From Myrica gale (taxonomy: Eukaryota > Streptophyta > Magnoliopsida > Fagales > Myricaceae), in contig OZ005608.1 in assembly GCA_963930655.1 (NCBI GenBank), forward strand, positions 11,470,001-11,534,000: a stretch of 64,000 nt of DNA. Reading direction: 5' to 3'. Positions 47,244 through 59,617 of the stretch are shown piece after piece; the stretch's first letter is position 1, and every line of letters starts with the position of its first letter. The notes beneath the pieces are model-generated. The model saw nothing but the letters and a program-made list of their open reading frames with translations. It had not been told where the DNA came from and searched no databases. Position numbers and translations under genes: made by a program.

Positions 47244-47835
47244 GTGCAAATGTACGACGAGGCAATGTCAAGTCCATTCAAGTTACTTGTGGCTTTGCTT
47301 TGGAGAATAAACAACTTTCCGGCTTATGGTAATCTCTCAGGTTGGATTACGAAAAGATGGTTAGCATGCCCTAATTGCAATACGAACACAACTTCGTTTT
47401 GGCTGAATCAAGGGGGAAAACATTGTTTTTGGGACATCGCCGGTATTTGCCTGCGACACATAGGTGGAGACACGATGTAGACATATTTGACGGAAAAAAT
47501 GAGTTTATATCAACGCCAAAAAAAAGTCATTGGAGAGGAGATACTTCAACAACATGCATTGGTACCGATTTGTTCATTTGGGAAGACACATGAAAAGAGA
47601 AAAACATGTGGAAAATGAGTTAAGTTGGACGAAGCGCAACATATTTTTGGAGTTGCCGTACGGGTTAGAATTGAAACTTCGACATAATTTGAACGTCATG
47701 CACATAGAGAAGAATATTTGTGACAATGTGTTGGGAACTTTGTTGAACGTTAATGGTAAGAAGAAAGACAATGTCAGTGCTCGAAGGGATTTGACATTAA
47801 TGGACATTAAAATGAGTTGCATTTACAAGTTTTGA
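47244..47835 (+). pseudogene. CACTA tnp2 transposase (PF02992), C-terminal part, frameshifted
   Basis: The reading MYDEAMSSPFKLLVALLW, NNFPAYGNLSGWITKRWLAC and CPNCNTNT is the tnp2 core. A frameshift near 47420 moves it to the frame with LFLGHRRYLPATHRWRHD, and a later shift to LELPYGLELKLRHNLNVMHI and EKNICDNVLGTLLNVNGKKK. The order and motifs are those of tnp2. The N-terminal part is absent: non-coding sequence shared with the first CACTA remnant joins it abruptly at about 47245. It is non-functional. Confidence 0.9.
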
Positions 47836-47907
47836 GTCAACACAAGGTCATGCCTCAAGCATCGTTTACTTTAACGAAGGATGAACGAAAAAAATTGTTG
47901 TGAGTGA

Positions 47908-48740
47908 TTGAAAGGTGTTAAGTTTCCGGATGGATATGCCTCTAACATATCCCGATGCTTGAATATAAAAGGAGGGAAAATAATTGGTATGAAGAGACAC
48001 TACGCACACGTCTTGTTACAGAGACTATTACCGGCAATGATACACGAGTTGTTAGGAAACGAAGTGTGTACAACGTTGACTAAGCTGAGCTTATTCTTCA
48101 GAGACTTGTGCTCAAGAACAATACGTCTAGACATTGTGGACCAATTAAAGAAGGGCATCAAAATGATTCTTTGCAAGTTGGAACATTTATTCCCTCCATC
48201 ATTTTTTACTATTATGGTTCATTTAGCTGTTCAAATGAAGCTTGAGGGTCCAGTTCAATTTCGATGAATGTATTCAATGGAGAGGTACATAGGGAAGATG
48301 AAATATTTTGTCAAGAACAGGGCACGACCTGAGGACTCCATAGCAAAGAGTTATGTGTTAAATGAATGTTTAACTTTTTGCTACATGTATCTTAGTACGG
48401 TTGATACGAGATTCAATAGAAAATACTAGAATTATGTAAAGATAGATAATTGAACTACTCGGGGATGTCGTCTTTCTGTATTCGCTCAGAATGTTTGCCT
48501 GTTGGGAGTTGGTGGGGGTCATGATTTGGATAGAAAGAAAGTTACAAAAGCACAGTGGAATGTACTCAACAACTATTTAGAAATCAGCCAAAATATAGAG
48601 TAAGCGCTTTTTACAATTGGTGTTCATTTAAACACTTATCACTTCATATTATTTAGTTTGTTATTAAATATCTTATTTGTTTATAGTGAGCACTTGGAAA
48701 AGGTGAGGAGGCAATCGCCAATAAATGTTAATAGGAGGCA
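47908..48740 (+). pseudogene. CACTA DUF4218 segment with preserved intron
   Basis: KGVKFPDGYASNISRCLNI, MKRHYAHVLLQRLLPAMI, FFRDLCSRTI, FPPSFFTIMVHLAVQMKLEG and, after one TGA (CGA to TGA), MYSMERYIGKMKYFVKNRAR are the DUF4218 landmarks. It then reads to AQWNVLNNYLEISQNI. An intron (48600-48687, GTAAGC..TTTATAG) joins in phase to DEHLEKVRRQSPINVNRRH. Further stops include TAG at 48428. This is the middle part of the same transposase gene as 47244-47835. Confidence 0.85.
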
Positions 48741-48860
48741 TGAAAAAGGATTTTTCGTTATGGTTTAGAAATCAAGTATTTAATTTATTTTGTCTCTATT
48801 ATATGTTCCTTTTTTATTAATTTTTTATATTAATTCTCATTAACACGTGTTTTTTATTTT

Positions 48861-49602
48861 AGATACAAACTATGAGCAATGAAAATTCGGACTCCGTGTC
48901 GGATGATTTGTATGCATTAGCATTTGGTCCGGATCAACAGTCACTTTGTTATTCTGGGTGTGTAGTGAGTGAAATTAGGTTTCACACGGTCTTTCTTGAA
49001 CAGTTTCATAGTACTCAGAATAACGACATGGTTGTTCCAGGGTATTATGGCTGGGAAGACGTTGATTTTTATGGCCAAGTAGTGGAGATTTACGCGTTGC
49101 GTTATTTGCACTAGAATATAGTTTATTTACTAAAATGTGGTTGGTTTTACTTGAGTGCCCAAAACTTAGGTATTAATAAAAGTGGTCAGTTTGTCAGTAT
49201 TAAGCATCCCGAAAGTCATACAAAGATGATCCGTTCATGCTAGCGTCTCAGGAGAATCAAGTGTTTTATATCGATGATATGAAGTTAGGCGGTCACTGGA
49301 AGATTGTTCAAATGATTACCCCTAGAAACTTATATGATATTCCACCTATTGAAGATGAATCTAGTGAAGATGAAGAAGAACCTTCGAACCGTGAAGCATT
49401 CCAGGAGAAAGAGTATATTGAGCTTTTTGTGGACTTTAGATCATTTGACATGATCTTGTTGACTAGAAATGATGTTGAGACTTATGTGCCCGTAACTAAT
49501 GAGAGTGGTCCACAACAACATGGCATAGAAGAAAGCGATGATTCTTTGGACTTGTTCAGTAATGATATTAGTGATTATGAAGAATATGACTCCGAGGACT
49601 AA
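48861..49602 (+). pseudogene. CACTA DUF4216 segment and acidic C-terminus
   Basis: After an intron-like AT-rich gap, DDLYALAFGPDQQSLCYSGC, VRFHT-like EIRFHTVF and WEDVDFYGQVVEIYALRYLH match DUF4216. A TAG at 49112 and a frameshift near 49230 precede LASQENQVFYIDDMKLGGHW, NLYDIPPIEDESSEDEEE and a C-terminus rich in D and E ending in YDSED. This is the usual end of the transposase gene of this CACTA class. Confidence 0.85.
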
Positions 49603-50142
49603 AGTAACTTTATCATTTCAATTTACTATAGGTTTGTATTTTATATTCATTTTGAGTTACATGATTAATTGATATTTTTTCATTAATATTGATTTATTTG
49701 GTCACAGGACTACATCATGCTAGTGGAAGGAAAATTTCTTTGGTACAATTTCTTTGGCACATCGGTTAGAGCTAGAGGTACTAGACGATGAGATAATCTA
49801 TTAATTCAAGTGGTTGGCATCAAGACCTTATAGAAATCTTGTGACGGCTGTGAGCGTGGAAAATGAGGCAGAACATTTGGGTTGCTAAGTTGTGAAATCA
49901 AAAGACTCAAGGCGTGATATTAAAAGACCTGAAGATTAAAAGAAGATTGAAGAGTCAATCACAGAGAAGATCAAGATTGTTCATCAAGATCAATTTATTT
50001 TCCGCAGGTAAATTTTATTTTTTCTCCCTCATGGCTTTGTCTCTTGTCTCCTCGAGCTAGCCACCCCCACCACCTCAAAGTCGCTCTCTCTCTCTCTCCT
50101 AACTTTCCTATCTCTTTCTCTTTCTTCCCCTTTGAAAGTCTA
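49603..50142. other. Non-coding, probable CACTA remainder; no 3' TIR visible
   Basis: No TTTCTTGTAGTG-type end is present. A CT-rich run occupies 50050-50135 just before the Copia LTR. The CACTA 3' end is either deleted or beyond recognition. Confidence 0.45.
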
Positions 50143-51384
50143 TGTAGCAACCCAAGAGGGGGGCTGAATTGGGTTTTAATAGAATTTAAAATTTTCTAAA
50201 AAGATTTAAAACACCAATCACAATAAAACCACAAAAGCAAAGAATAAGAGAAAGAATGAAACTTAAGGAGATAAGGATTGAAGAGATGACACCGTAATTT
50301 TTAGGTCGTTCGGCCAAACTCGTGCCTACATCCACCCCCAAGACTATTTGACTTCCTTGGGCTTTCTCCACTAACTATCAAATAGGTAGTACACATTAGA
50401 TTTCCGGGTGCTAAAGAACTTTCACAAAGCGTTTATTGAGCTTACGCTTTGACTCCTCTTCTCAAATCCCAACACCTAGGGATTTCTTCTATTCACAAGA
50501 GTAGGGCTTAGTGTTTACCCAACACTCACAACGTTTAACTTAAATGGGTACTAATAGAAAAGCTCACGTATTGGCTCTTGAAGCCGAATTTACAAATGTG
50601 AGGCGCAAATGATAGGAGGAGGATAAGATTTACAATAGAAGACTTGAAATGTGGCAAGGAAAATAGCAGGTCTTCTTGGTAGGTGCGGAACTTCACTCTT
50701 CTTCAAGGCTTTCTCTCTTTCTCAAGAAGTTAGGTCACAGAGTAAATGCAAATTCGTCGTGTAGGTGAGAGCTCTCTATTTCTTCAACAACCGGTCAAGT
50801 ATTTAAGCCATTTTGTCTTCAACGGTCGACTGGGTAGGTGAGAATAGTCGTTGGAGAGTTGCCCATGAATTTAGGAGCGATTTGATGTCTCTTATGTCAT
50901 TCCGGAAAATCCTTAAAATCGTGTAATGTGCTGACACATTAAATGATATGTGCTGACACATGAAATTTGAACTGAAAAATGAGTGCTAGGGAGTCAGTGC
51001 AATGTGTCGACACCATGAGGTCAATGTGTCGACACATGTTTTGGTCAAAAACACATGTCTCGGGTGTCAGTGCAATGTGTCGACACATGTCCTGAATGTG
51101 TCGACACCTAAAAGTCTTGGAGGCAAAATTCACTATAATTAAAGTTTTCATCCCATTCCAAAACTCTTTAAGTGTCCATAACTTGAAGAATTTCTCAAAC
51201 ATCATGTGTAAAGATCTTTAAGTACATTGAGAAGATTTTTAGAGAGAAAAGATTCAATCCTTTTGTAGATATAACTTGGAAATTGTGGATTGACAAAATA
51301 GAATCTAAAGTCGAAGAACTTAGAAACTTTTGTTATCATCAAAATGATTTATAAATTGTTTTGTAAAACAACCTTGGGCTAACA
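50143..51384 (-). mobile_element. Copia-type LTR, minus orientation (1.24 kb)
   Basis: Read on minus it runs from TGTTAGCCCAAGGTTG to CTCTTGGGTTGCTACA (TG..CA). The same sequence in the opposite orientation is at 55617-56976, with shared blocks GATTTTGATGATAACAAAA, TTGTCAATCCACAATTTC, CAAGGAAGTCAAATAG and GGTGGATGTAG. GTGTCGACACATG-type repeats occur in both. Flanking pentamers GTCTA and CCCTT do not match, so no target duplication is supported. Confidence 0.75.
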
Positions 51385-52830
51385 CCCTTGAAAGTTTTAG
51401 ATACCATATTTTCCTTCCAAATTTGTGCCTAAGCAACACACAGCTCTTCTAAAACTTCAAAATCACATGTTATTTGGAGCCAAAATTTTCTATAGAGGAA
51501 ACAAACATTGTCCACAGATAAAATATCAAAACATTCATAGTGGTTCCTACCAAGCCAGTGTGCTATTCATGTGACACACTTACTCTATGATGATATGTTT
51601 TGCTAAAATGTTCTCTTAAAAAATGTTTTTAATTTTAAGATATAAGGTGATGTTTGGTAATGAAAAAATGTCAACTTTTTAGGGGAATTTTTCAAAAGTC
51701 AAAATTTTTACTACCAAACATCAACCCAATATGCTATGTAAACACCACTCTCTAATGGTATGTTTTGCTAAAATGTTCTCTTAAAAAATGTTCTTAATTT
51801 TAAAGATAGTTAAGTGATATTTGGTAATAATAATTTTTCAACTTTTTAAGGAAAATTTTTTAAAAGTCAAAATTTTTACAATAAAACATCAAAATCTTAA
51901 AATGTTTACACAAATTAATACATTTTTTTCACATCAACTTCAATAATTTCTTGTATAAAAATTATATCAAATCTTCTCTCTACTTACTTTTTGACAAACT
52001 TTTTTATTTTTCATTAAAAAATTCCATTAAGTCTTCTATCTTCTTACTTTTTAACCATCTCCAATAAAAGTTATCCAATAGTCAAACATTATTAAACTTT
52101 TTCACCGAATTTTTTTTTATAAACTCGGCCCCATAAAAGTGAAACTTTAAAAATTTCTCCTACAAACTCAATTTCTTAAAAATTTTACTTGCCACAAACA
52201 TCTTATAAAAACTTTCCACAGGAGTACATGTTATTCTTTGGTTAATTAAATTCGGTCTAGCTGATATTATCTGAGCTTTGTGACCAACATGAAGCGATGT
52301 TGTATGGCATCATAGCTTGTTGCAAAATATTGGTTAAATAGTATGAATTTTAAATAAATACGATTTAAGCCTTAAGCTAAGTCATAGGTCAAGTTAGCAT
52401 AGGCCACAAAAACAACCGAAGCGGAAAAAAAATTCACAAACTCCACTAAAAATCAATCTACAACTAAACATTGTTAAACTTTTTTTACTAACTTTTTATA
52501 AACTCACATAAAATTAAATTTCTCATAATTTTTTTCCTAGACACTTGAAATGTAAATTTTTTTGACTCGTCAAACATCACTATTTTTGTTGTTGGCAATC
52601 AAAACCATCAATGGATGAATTCTTTTTTTCTTTACCCAGAATTGGCTAAGGAAGAATGAGATTCTACGAATTTCAAATCCCGCAACAAAAGGAAAAAAGA
52701 ACAAAAAAAATAAAAAGAATAAGTGATTATTAAATTAGAAAGAAAAGGTTTACAAAGAGAGGTCAGCAACCAATGGGAACTAGATATTAAAAGAAACAAG
52801 TCCTAAAAATGAAAGAAAGAGAAGGAAAAG
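51385..52830. other. AT-rich repeat cluster with a 165 bp tandem duplication
   Basis: TATGTTTTGCTAAAATGTTC begins at 51594 and again at 51759, each followed by a GATGTTTGGTAAT..TACCAAACATCA inverted pair (ATATTTGGTAAT in the second copy). Further AT-rich partial copies follow at 52010-52210 and 52430-52580. There is no gene. Confidence 0.7.
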
Positions 52831-53440
52831 TGTTTGCTGATGGAAGCCAGGAAGGATGAGGCTACACAAGAGATTAACAGAGAGATTTCTCGGAGGAAGA
52901 ACAAGAGGTGAATAGAGAATAAAAAAATAAAACTGAGAGAAATCTTTGATAAATGTTGGTCCTACTGGCTCAACGTGAGCTACAAAGATCTATTAATAGT
53001 TTATATAAGATGAATTAAACACAATATCAATTAAGTTGTTGCGGAGGTTGATGAATGTTGTGAAGATTTTGAGAAAAATCTTGTTGAGAATATTTGCGAA
53101 AGGTAGTAGAGATAATTTGCCGTTTCTCTTATCCACGCTTGATGTTAGCTTGGCTTGTTCTGTTGTACATTTTCTCTCCAAGTGTTCATGCGATTTTGTA
53201 GTATTGAATTGTTTCAAATTCAAATTTTGAATTTTGAATTGTTTCAAATTTTGATTTGGATGAGCTCTTCCCAAATCTTCCTTGTCACCAAAAATATATC
53301 TACACCCATGAGAATAGTCAACCTTATTTCTCCAATTGTCGTGATAATAGTCATCCTTATTTCTCCAATTTTAACTCTTCTTATATCTTCAAGTATTTTC
53401 CTCACAGTTTGTTTGAACGAGCTGAAGAACTGGGTTAATA
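52831..53440 (-). mobile_element. Probable 3' LTR of the Copia remnant
   Basis: On minus, a purine tract GAGAGAGGG (53441-53449) is followed by TATTAACCCAG, where TG has probably become TA. A TATATAAAC box lies near 53000. The far end, TG at about 52831, is an estimate from usual Copia LTR size. Confidence 0.5.
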
Positions 53441-53449
53441 CCCTCTCTC

Positions 53450-55600
53450 AAATTGTGTCGGGGCTGGAGGCAAAGTTTGCTTTTAAAATAATTGAGAGAG
53501 GCTTTAGACATTGGCTTTGTGAAGATGTCGGGCAACTAAGCATTCGTGGAGACATAACGTGTGACAAGATGATCGAGTGCAACTCTTTCCCGAACAAAAT
53601 GATAGTCCAATTCAATATGCTTACTTAATGCATGAAATACTGGATTTACTGTTATGTGTAGAGCACTGATATTGGCACAGAACAAAACTGGTGGATGTTG
53701 TAGTGACACTTGGAGATCTCAAAGAATGTAAGTTAACCAAGTGAGTTCAGCAATTGTGTGGGCCATTGCTTGATATTCCACTTCAGTGCATGAACGTGAG
53801 ACTGTGTTTTATTTTTTTGCACACCATGATACGAGATTCCTACTAAGAAAGGTGCAATATCTTGTTGTAGAACACCTCGTGGTGGGACAATCTGCATTTA
53901 AAAAGCACACAGATCAAGTGTAGTGTGGGAAGTAAATTTTAGACCTAAATTAATTGTACCTTTGACATATTGCAAAATATGCCGCATCATTTTTAGATGA
54001 GCAGTGGTTGGTACATCTGTGAATTGGGAAACAAGTTAACACTATAAAAAATATCAGGATGAGTTAGTGTTAAATACGACAAAGCACCAACTATTCCTCT
54101 AAAATAACTTGGATCTTGCCGTATGCTTTCTATTGCACGACCCTTTGTTTTGGCTTCTATTGGCATGCTCATGGAACAATCTTTCATTTGAGTATTTTCA
54201 AGAATTGTCAACGCATAATGAGATTGTCTTAGATGTAGCTCATCTTGAATTGGTGTGATCTCTATTCCAAGAAAATGATGAATTGAACCTAGATCCTTCA
54301 TTGCAAGCTCAACACTTAACTTTGTGACAAATTTGTCCAGTAGCTACAAGTTTGAGCCTATAAGAAGCATGTCATCAACATATAACAAAAGAATTAGTGT
54401 TCCATAATGAGAATGAAAAAAATAGAGATGGTTCAACTAAGCTGCAAAAGAAACCATGTTTAATTAAAAATGTACTGAATCGATCAAACCATGCTCTTGG
54501 AGCTTGTTTTAAACCATAAAAAGCTCGTTGTAATTTGTAAACGTGGGTCAGAAAGTTTGGATCTTTCATGTGTGGACGTTGTTCCACATAAATGTCTTTT
54601 GTGAAAGGTGGAAGGCATTTTTGTCATACAATTGCTAAATTTACCAACGTCGAATAAGCGCCAAACTAATTATCACCCTTATTGTGCCAAGCTTAATTAC
54701 TGGAGAAAAAGTTTCAGTGTAGTTAATCCTATCCACCATATGATATCCTTTGGCAACCAAGCGAGCCTTGAGACAATCAAATGTCCCATCAGGCTTCAAT
54801 TTGGCTATGTAAACCCATTTGGTGCCTATAACATTCATGGTATGGTTCCGAGGTACAAGTCTCCACGTCTGATTGTGATGAATAGCTGTAGATTCATGTA
54901 GCAGCACACCAACCTTCATGATTGAGGGCTGATTTTACTGTGCGTTGTTCTTAGGGAATTTCATTGGAGACCATTGTGAAAGCATACTTCGGATTTAGTT
55001 TGTGTATTCCAAGCTATGAGCGAGTCATTGCAGGATGTGGAATAGGAGAGGATGAGGCTGAAGAGAGATCAAAGTCGTTTCTGGAGCATTTGTGGTTGAA
55101 ACGACTTGATTTTGGGCTTTTGGCGTAGTATCGGTAAGTGGTGGATTGTGTTCAGGATGTGGTGGATAGGATTCATCTACCTAAACAGTGGTTTCTAATG
55201 ACATGACATTGAGTTCTGAATTTAATTGTGGATTGGGTTCAAGATGAGGTTGTGCCACATTTGTAGCGAAAATTTGGTCGGTTGAGTTTGAATAGAATTC
55301 ATTTACCTGGTTAGAAGTTTCTAATGCCATGATATCCAATTGTGGATTGGATGCTGAATCTAATTGTGGATTTGGTTCATGATCAGGTTGTGCAACATTT
55401 GTACCAAAACTTTGGTGTATAGAGTTTGACAGAGTGGGAATTTGAAGTTGTAGAGGTATGATCTGCAATGGTATGTGTAGAATCTAAGATAAAGCTGAAG
55501 AGGACAAGCAAGAATTAGTCAAAGTAATTGGAATAGTCAACTAAGAGTAAAAAATAAACCATGTCATCAGATAGTAGAAATTTTTTTTGGACGTAGAGAA
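53450..55600 (-). pseudogene. Copia polyprotein remnant: integrase tail, reverse transcriptase, RNase H
   Basis: In order on minus: an integrase-end-like stretch (FLLSDDMVYF near 55580), a variable linker (55181-55468), RT start (WRLVPRNHTMNVIGTKWVY, FDCLKARLVAKGY, NYTETFSPVIKLGTIR), HVYKLQRAFYGLKQAPRAWF (54540-54480), the YVDDMLL catalytic motif (near 54365-54390), MKDLGSIHHFLGIEI, then RNase H with KWNIKQW and SVPISVLYT. Stops and frameshifts occur throughout. No gag, protease or 5' LTR is present; the sequence breaks off just before the inverted LTR at 55617. Confidence 0.9.
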
Positions 55601-55616
55601 GGCCCATTATTTCATC

Positions 55617-56976
55617 TGTTAGCCCAAGGTTGTTTTGCAAACAATACATATTTGATTTTGATGATAACAAAAAATTCTAAGTGCTTTGAAGACTTTTAGA
55701 TTTTACCTTGTCAATCCACAATTTCTAAAAAGTGTTTTAAAAGTTTGAAGTTATCTCCATTAAATATTTCAAGCGTATTTGAATACCATTATACAAGTTG
55801 ATAATATCAATTTTTCTTATTGTATGTGTTTAACGAGGTTTTGAAATAGATTTGACACTTTCAAAATGCTGATTTTTCTCTCCAGTACTTATAATGTTGA
55901 CACATTGAAGACCAGTGTCGACACATTGCACTGACACTCGAGACAGTACAATTCCAGATCCATGTTTGATGTGTCAACACTTGCAAACTATGAGTCGACA
56001 CATGCTGCGATTTTACAGAAATTTTGGAACGACGCCAACTCATTCAAAATGGTTCAAAATAACTTGGGTACCCCTCCAACGGTACAATAAAGCTACTAGA
56101 AGACCGTTGAAGTCCTGAGGGCTATAAATAGAATGAGATGGAGAGAGAAAGATAGGGGATTGCATCATTATTCGAGATCTAGTCTACAACATAGAGAAAA
56201 ATTTAGATCCAAATAAATCCTCTGCTGATTCTTTCAAGACCAAAGCTTTCATTGTTAACTCTTGTCTTCTTGTTCATCATTGATGATCTAGCCTTCAAAC
56301 AGAAAAAATTTCTTGAAGAAAAGACAACACACTGGCAATTACTTTTTGCCCTAACTTCTAGAGAGAGAAAGTGCGTTGAAGAAGAGAGAAGACCGCACCT
56401 ACCAAGAAAGTTTGTGCTACTACTTGCCAAATTTTAGGTTTCAATCGAGAATCTTGTCTTCTTGCACACTATTGAGTTTTTAGCTTGCTGATTTGGCTTA
56501 GAAAGCTATTTCACACGTTTGTGCTTGCCACTTGCTTATTCGGCTTAGAGTGTCATTCTTTGTTATTCCTTTGTACTCAGCTTTTGAGAAACACTTGAGT
56601 GTTGGGTAAACACTTGTCACTACTTATGAGAGTATAAGAAATCCCTTGGGTTTTGGGATTTGTGAAGAAAGTTAAAGTGTGAGCTCGAAAAACACTCTGT
56701 AAAGATTCCTTAGCACCCCGAAAGTTAAGGTGTATTTGCTATTTGGAGAATAATGAAGGAAGTTCAAGGAAGTCAATAGCCTTGGAGGTGGACGTAGTCA
56801 ATCATATCTGTGGTGCTTTATGCTTTATCATTTATTGCTTATATTTTGCTTAGCACTAAATACTTTCAGTTCTGTATTTTTATTTGTTAAAAATAGTATT
56901 TTCCATATCTGCGTTTTTATCGAAAAAGGGGATAAGTTTTTGATAAACTCAATTAATCCCATCTGGAGTTGTTATT
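55617..56976 (+). mobile_element. Copia-type LTR, plus orientation, diverged
   Basis: It starts TGTTAGCCCAAGGTTG at 55617 and ends in a decayed form of TTGGGTTGCTACA (CTGGAGTTGTTATT). It is the inverted partner of 50143-51384. GTGTCGACACATTGC and TTGGGTAAACACTTG are landmarks shared with the other copy. Both copies face away from the intervening Copia polymerase remnant as inverted, not direct, repeats, so they are not its LTR pair. Confidence 0.75.
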
Positions 56977-57082
56977 TAGACTCACACCATCATTAAAATA
57001 TAAATTTTTTTATCCTAGAAAAGAGATAAAAGAGAGCAATGTGAGCGGTTACAAACATTGCCTAAACGGAAACATAATTTTT

Positions 57083-57482
57083 TGGGGAAAATACAATTTC
57101 CACCCATAAATTATCAGGGTAGTGACACATTGCACCCCAAAATACCATCTTTAAGATATTGCATCCTCAAATTACAAATGTTAAACACTTTACACTCTAA
57201 ACTACCAATTTTGACACATTACACCCTCAAACTACTAATATTAAACACTTTGCACCCTCCATTTGACAATAATACCCTTAATAAATTAATGAATTGACAA
57301 CAATATCTTTAATCTATGCAAAATGGGTCAAGGGTATAATCGTCATTTTAGTTTACAAATTTGACATAGGGTTCAAAGTGTCAAAAATTGGTAGTTAAAG
57401 GGTGCAATGTATCAAAATTGGTAGTTTAGGGTGCAAAGTGTAAAACCTATGGTAGTTTGTGGGTGAAAAATGTATTTTCCCT
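57083..57482. repeat. MITE of about 400 bp with long TIRs and internal repeats
   Basis: The ends are GGGGAAAATACAATTTCCACC and, inverted from the right, AGGGAAAATACATTTTTCACC, continuing through CACCCATAAATTATC / CACCCACAAACTACC and TTGCACCC. The interior is a ladder of about 33-base units (AAACTACCAAT..ACATTGCACCCT). Long TIRs suggest a Mutator-derived MITE. It lies just upstream of the AS8-family gene. Confidence 0.8.
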
Positions 57483-57759
57483 TTTTTTTCACTTTTTCAC
57501 CTACCTAATCCTTTAAAATTTTAACACTCAAAAGCCACGTCACGTTTTGTAATTTAAGGCGAAAAATATGTTCTAAAGAAAACCGTAGCGTACAAGACCA
57601 AAACCCATTCTAATTTCTATGCTATGCCCGAACCCAATTAACATCGGGTCGCTATGAATTAGTGGAGATATCCATAGCCCATCTCTTGGTTGCCACTCTT
57701 CGTTTACAACCTCAGCAGCAAAAGCCCAGAGTCAAGGCGTAGAAAAAAAAAAGCCCACA

Positions 57760-57831
57760 GTCAAGATGCGTCAGAAGCTATAAGAAAGAAGGTTGGAAGA
57801 GGAGGGATAAGACTCGAAGCAGATTTTGATG
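57760..57831 (+). other. Probable leader exon of the AS8-family gene, ending in ATG
   Basis: A purine-rich leader ends GCAGATTTTGATG|GTAATC. The ATG is the last three bases before a good donor; spliced to the acceptor at 59611 it reads ATG GTC CTA ATG ATA ATA, in frame with the conserved protein. The start of transcription is not defined by the sequence. Confidence 0.5.
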
Positions 57832-59617
57832 GTAATCTCAGTGCTCGAATTTTTTCGTCTCTTCTTTAGTATTCTAATTGATATTTCGTCGGTGTCGTAA
57901 GAATGCTTGTTGGTATCATATGCTTTGGTCGAGTGTTCTTTGTCATTAGATTATTTTTGTTTCTTTCGTTACATGTTTCTATTGGAGATTTGGTAGTTCT
58001 CTTCGGTTCCGAGAGACTCTGGTAATGGGAAAAAGGAAGAAAAAAAAATTGGAGTTTCTTTTGGTCAGCTCAGAACATGCCCCAAGTTACTAGACGCTTT
58101 TGTTTCTTTGAGGTCTAAACCTGTTGGAAAGGAAATTTACGATTTATAAGTAAAGGTGGTTCGGTTAGTGGGTTGGAAGATAGATATGTCCAGGATTAGA
58201 CTAGAGGGCCCCTTTTAAGCAAATGCATTCGACCGTTGGATAGTTGATTGAGGGTCCTCGTAGCTGCATTTGCTTTATATCTGCTTGGCTTTGGGGAGAC
58301 TGTAAGGTTATTGCCGATAGGAAGGACTCTGACCTGAAACATTAGAGGTTTACGTTATGCAGATGGGCTTAAATTAAGGCAGAATGCAGGTGTTTTGTGT
58401 ATGTGTCGATGTATATGATTACATAGAGTACTTATAGAATATTTTCACGGAGTTGTTTGATTTTATTCTCTTTCCTGACATTCTTTATGTAACTTTTATC
58501 CTGCTATTTTTCTTTTGTAAAATTTTTGCTGTTAGCAATGAACTGACATTCTCGGTGGTGATTTTTTACAACAGTAATTTAGTCAAGGAAGAGTAGTAAC
58601 AATTGCCATGTTTGTCGCCATTTTTCTTACATAAATATCAATCCTTATATCAAAAGCTTCAATCACTTGCGGGTAATATGCTTATATACTAGTGAAGAAT
58701 GTGAGCATATGGCATAAGGGTTTCAACCAGCTATGGAATACGTGGAAGGATGGAAAATGTATTTGCGTTGCTTGGATGTTGGAGCATTTCCTTTGAGCTT
58801 ATATCTTCTAGTTACAATTATTCGGTTTACCATGAGGAGATTTATGGCCAAGTCAACACAATCTGGATGGATGATCTAAAAGTTCTTTGAAGCTAGTTAC
58901 TCATGTTCTAAAATGGTATAACTTTCTATGGTATTGTCATATAACAAAATTCTATAACTGCTGCACTGGCATGTAACATGATCTGTTTTACCTTTAAAGG
59001 TGAGGAATGCATTGGGTTTATTAGATATATGCATTTTTTTTTCAATTCTTGACAGTATTTGGTGGTAATAGGTCATTGGAAATTACAAAAGGCTTCATAT
59101 TCACTTGCCCAAAGAAAATGTAGGAAAGCATAAGTTTCCCAACCTTGTTATTGAGTACTTTTCAATGTGCGTGTAGTGTTCACGATAGGGAAAAAATGTT
59201 CAGTTGATGCCCCAAAACCTCCTAGAGACTCGAGTGTCCTAATCTATTAGAGGCTTTGCTTCAAGACCCATTGCATTCACATATTTGTATTCTGTGAGAG
59301 GCGCAAATGCTTTTTGGCTTAAGTTTCTTGAAAGTTAGTTTATCCTTTTGGTGAATTTCCTAAAAGGATATTTACATGAAATTTCCCCCTGCCATTACTC
59401 ACTCGCACCCCCTGCCCCCCTTCCTCTTGCAGGACTTGCAAAACTCTCTTTTGGTGTAGCGTTGCGTCAAATGACTGAGAAATAGGTGTAGAGTTGATCT
59501 CACACGATTGTCTGATTGAATGTTATTGAGGTGCATTGCCAAATACAAGTTATGCTTTTTTACTTTGAAAACTCATTTTCAATCATTTTCCTTTGTCATC
59601 TTCATTCTCAGGTCCTA

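Larger units (their letters stand above)
34503..49700 (+). mobile_element. CACTA element carrying a nested LTR element; right end not found
   Basis: The left terminus CACTACAAGAAAC at 34503 is followed by AGGTGACAAATTT / AAATTTTGTCACCTAAAG repeats and GTCCGGACGG arrays, matching in inverted form the 3' end at 30059-30125. Inside are a first ORF (36224-37048 continuing at 45449-45787), a non-coding block with more GTTCGGACG units, and tnp2/DUF4218/DUF4216 remnants (47244-49602). A large LTR element splits the first ORF. The 3' TIR is missing before the Copia LTR at 50143, so the end is an estimate. It is non-functional, with many stops. Confidence 0.8.

Noticed and set aside
50143..51384. Reading this as a clean solo LTR
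   Set aside because: The flanking pentamers GTCTA and CCCTT do not match, so a simple solo-LTR origin is not supported.
53155..53628. 157-codon plus-strand frame, the longest in the window
   Set aside because: It is antisense to the Copia RNase H and LTR region, which carries recognisable protein motifs on minus.
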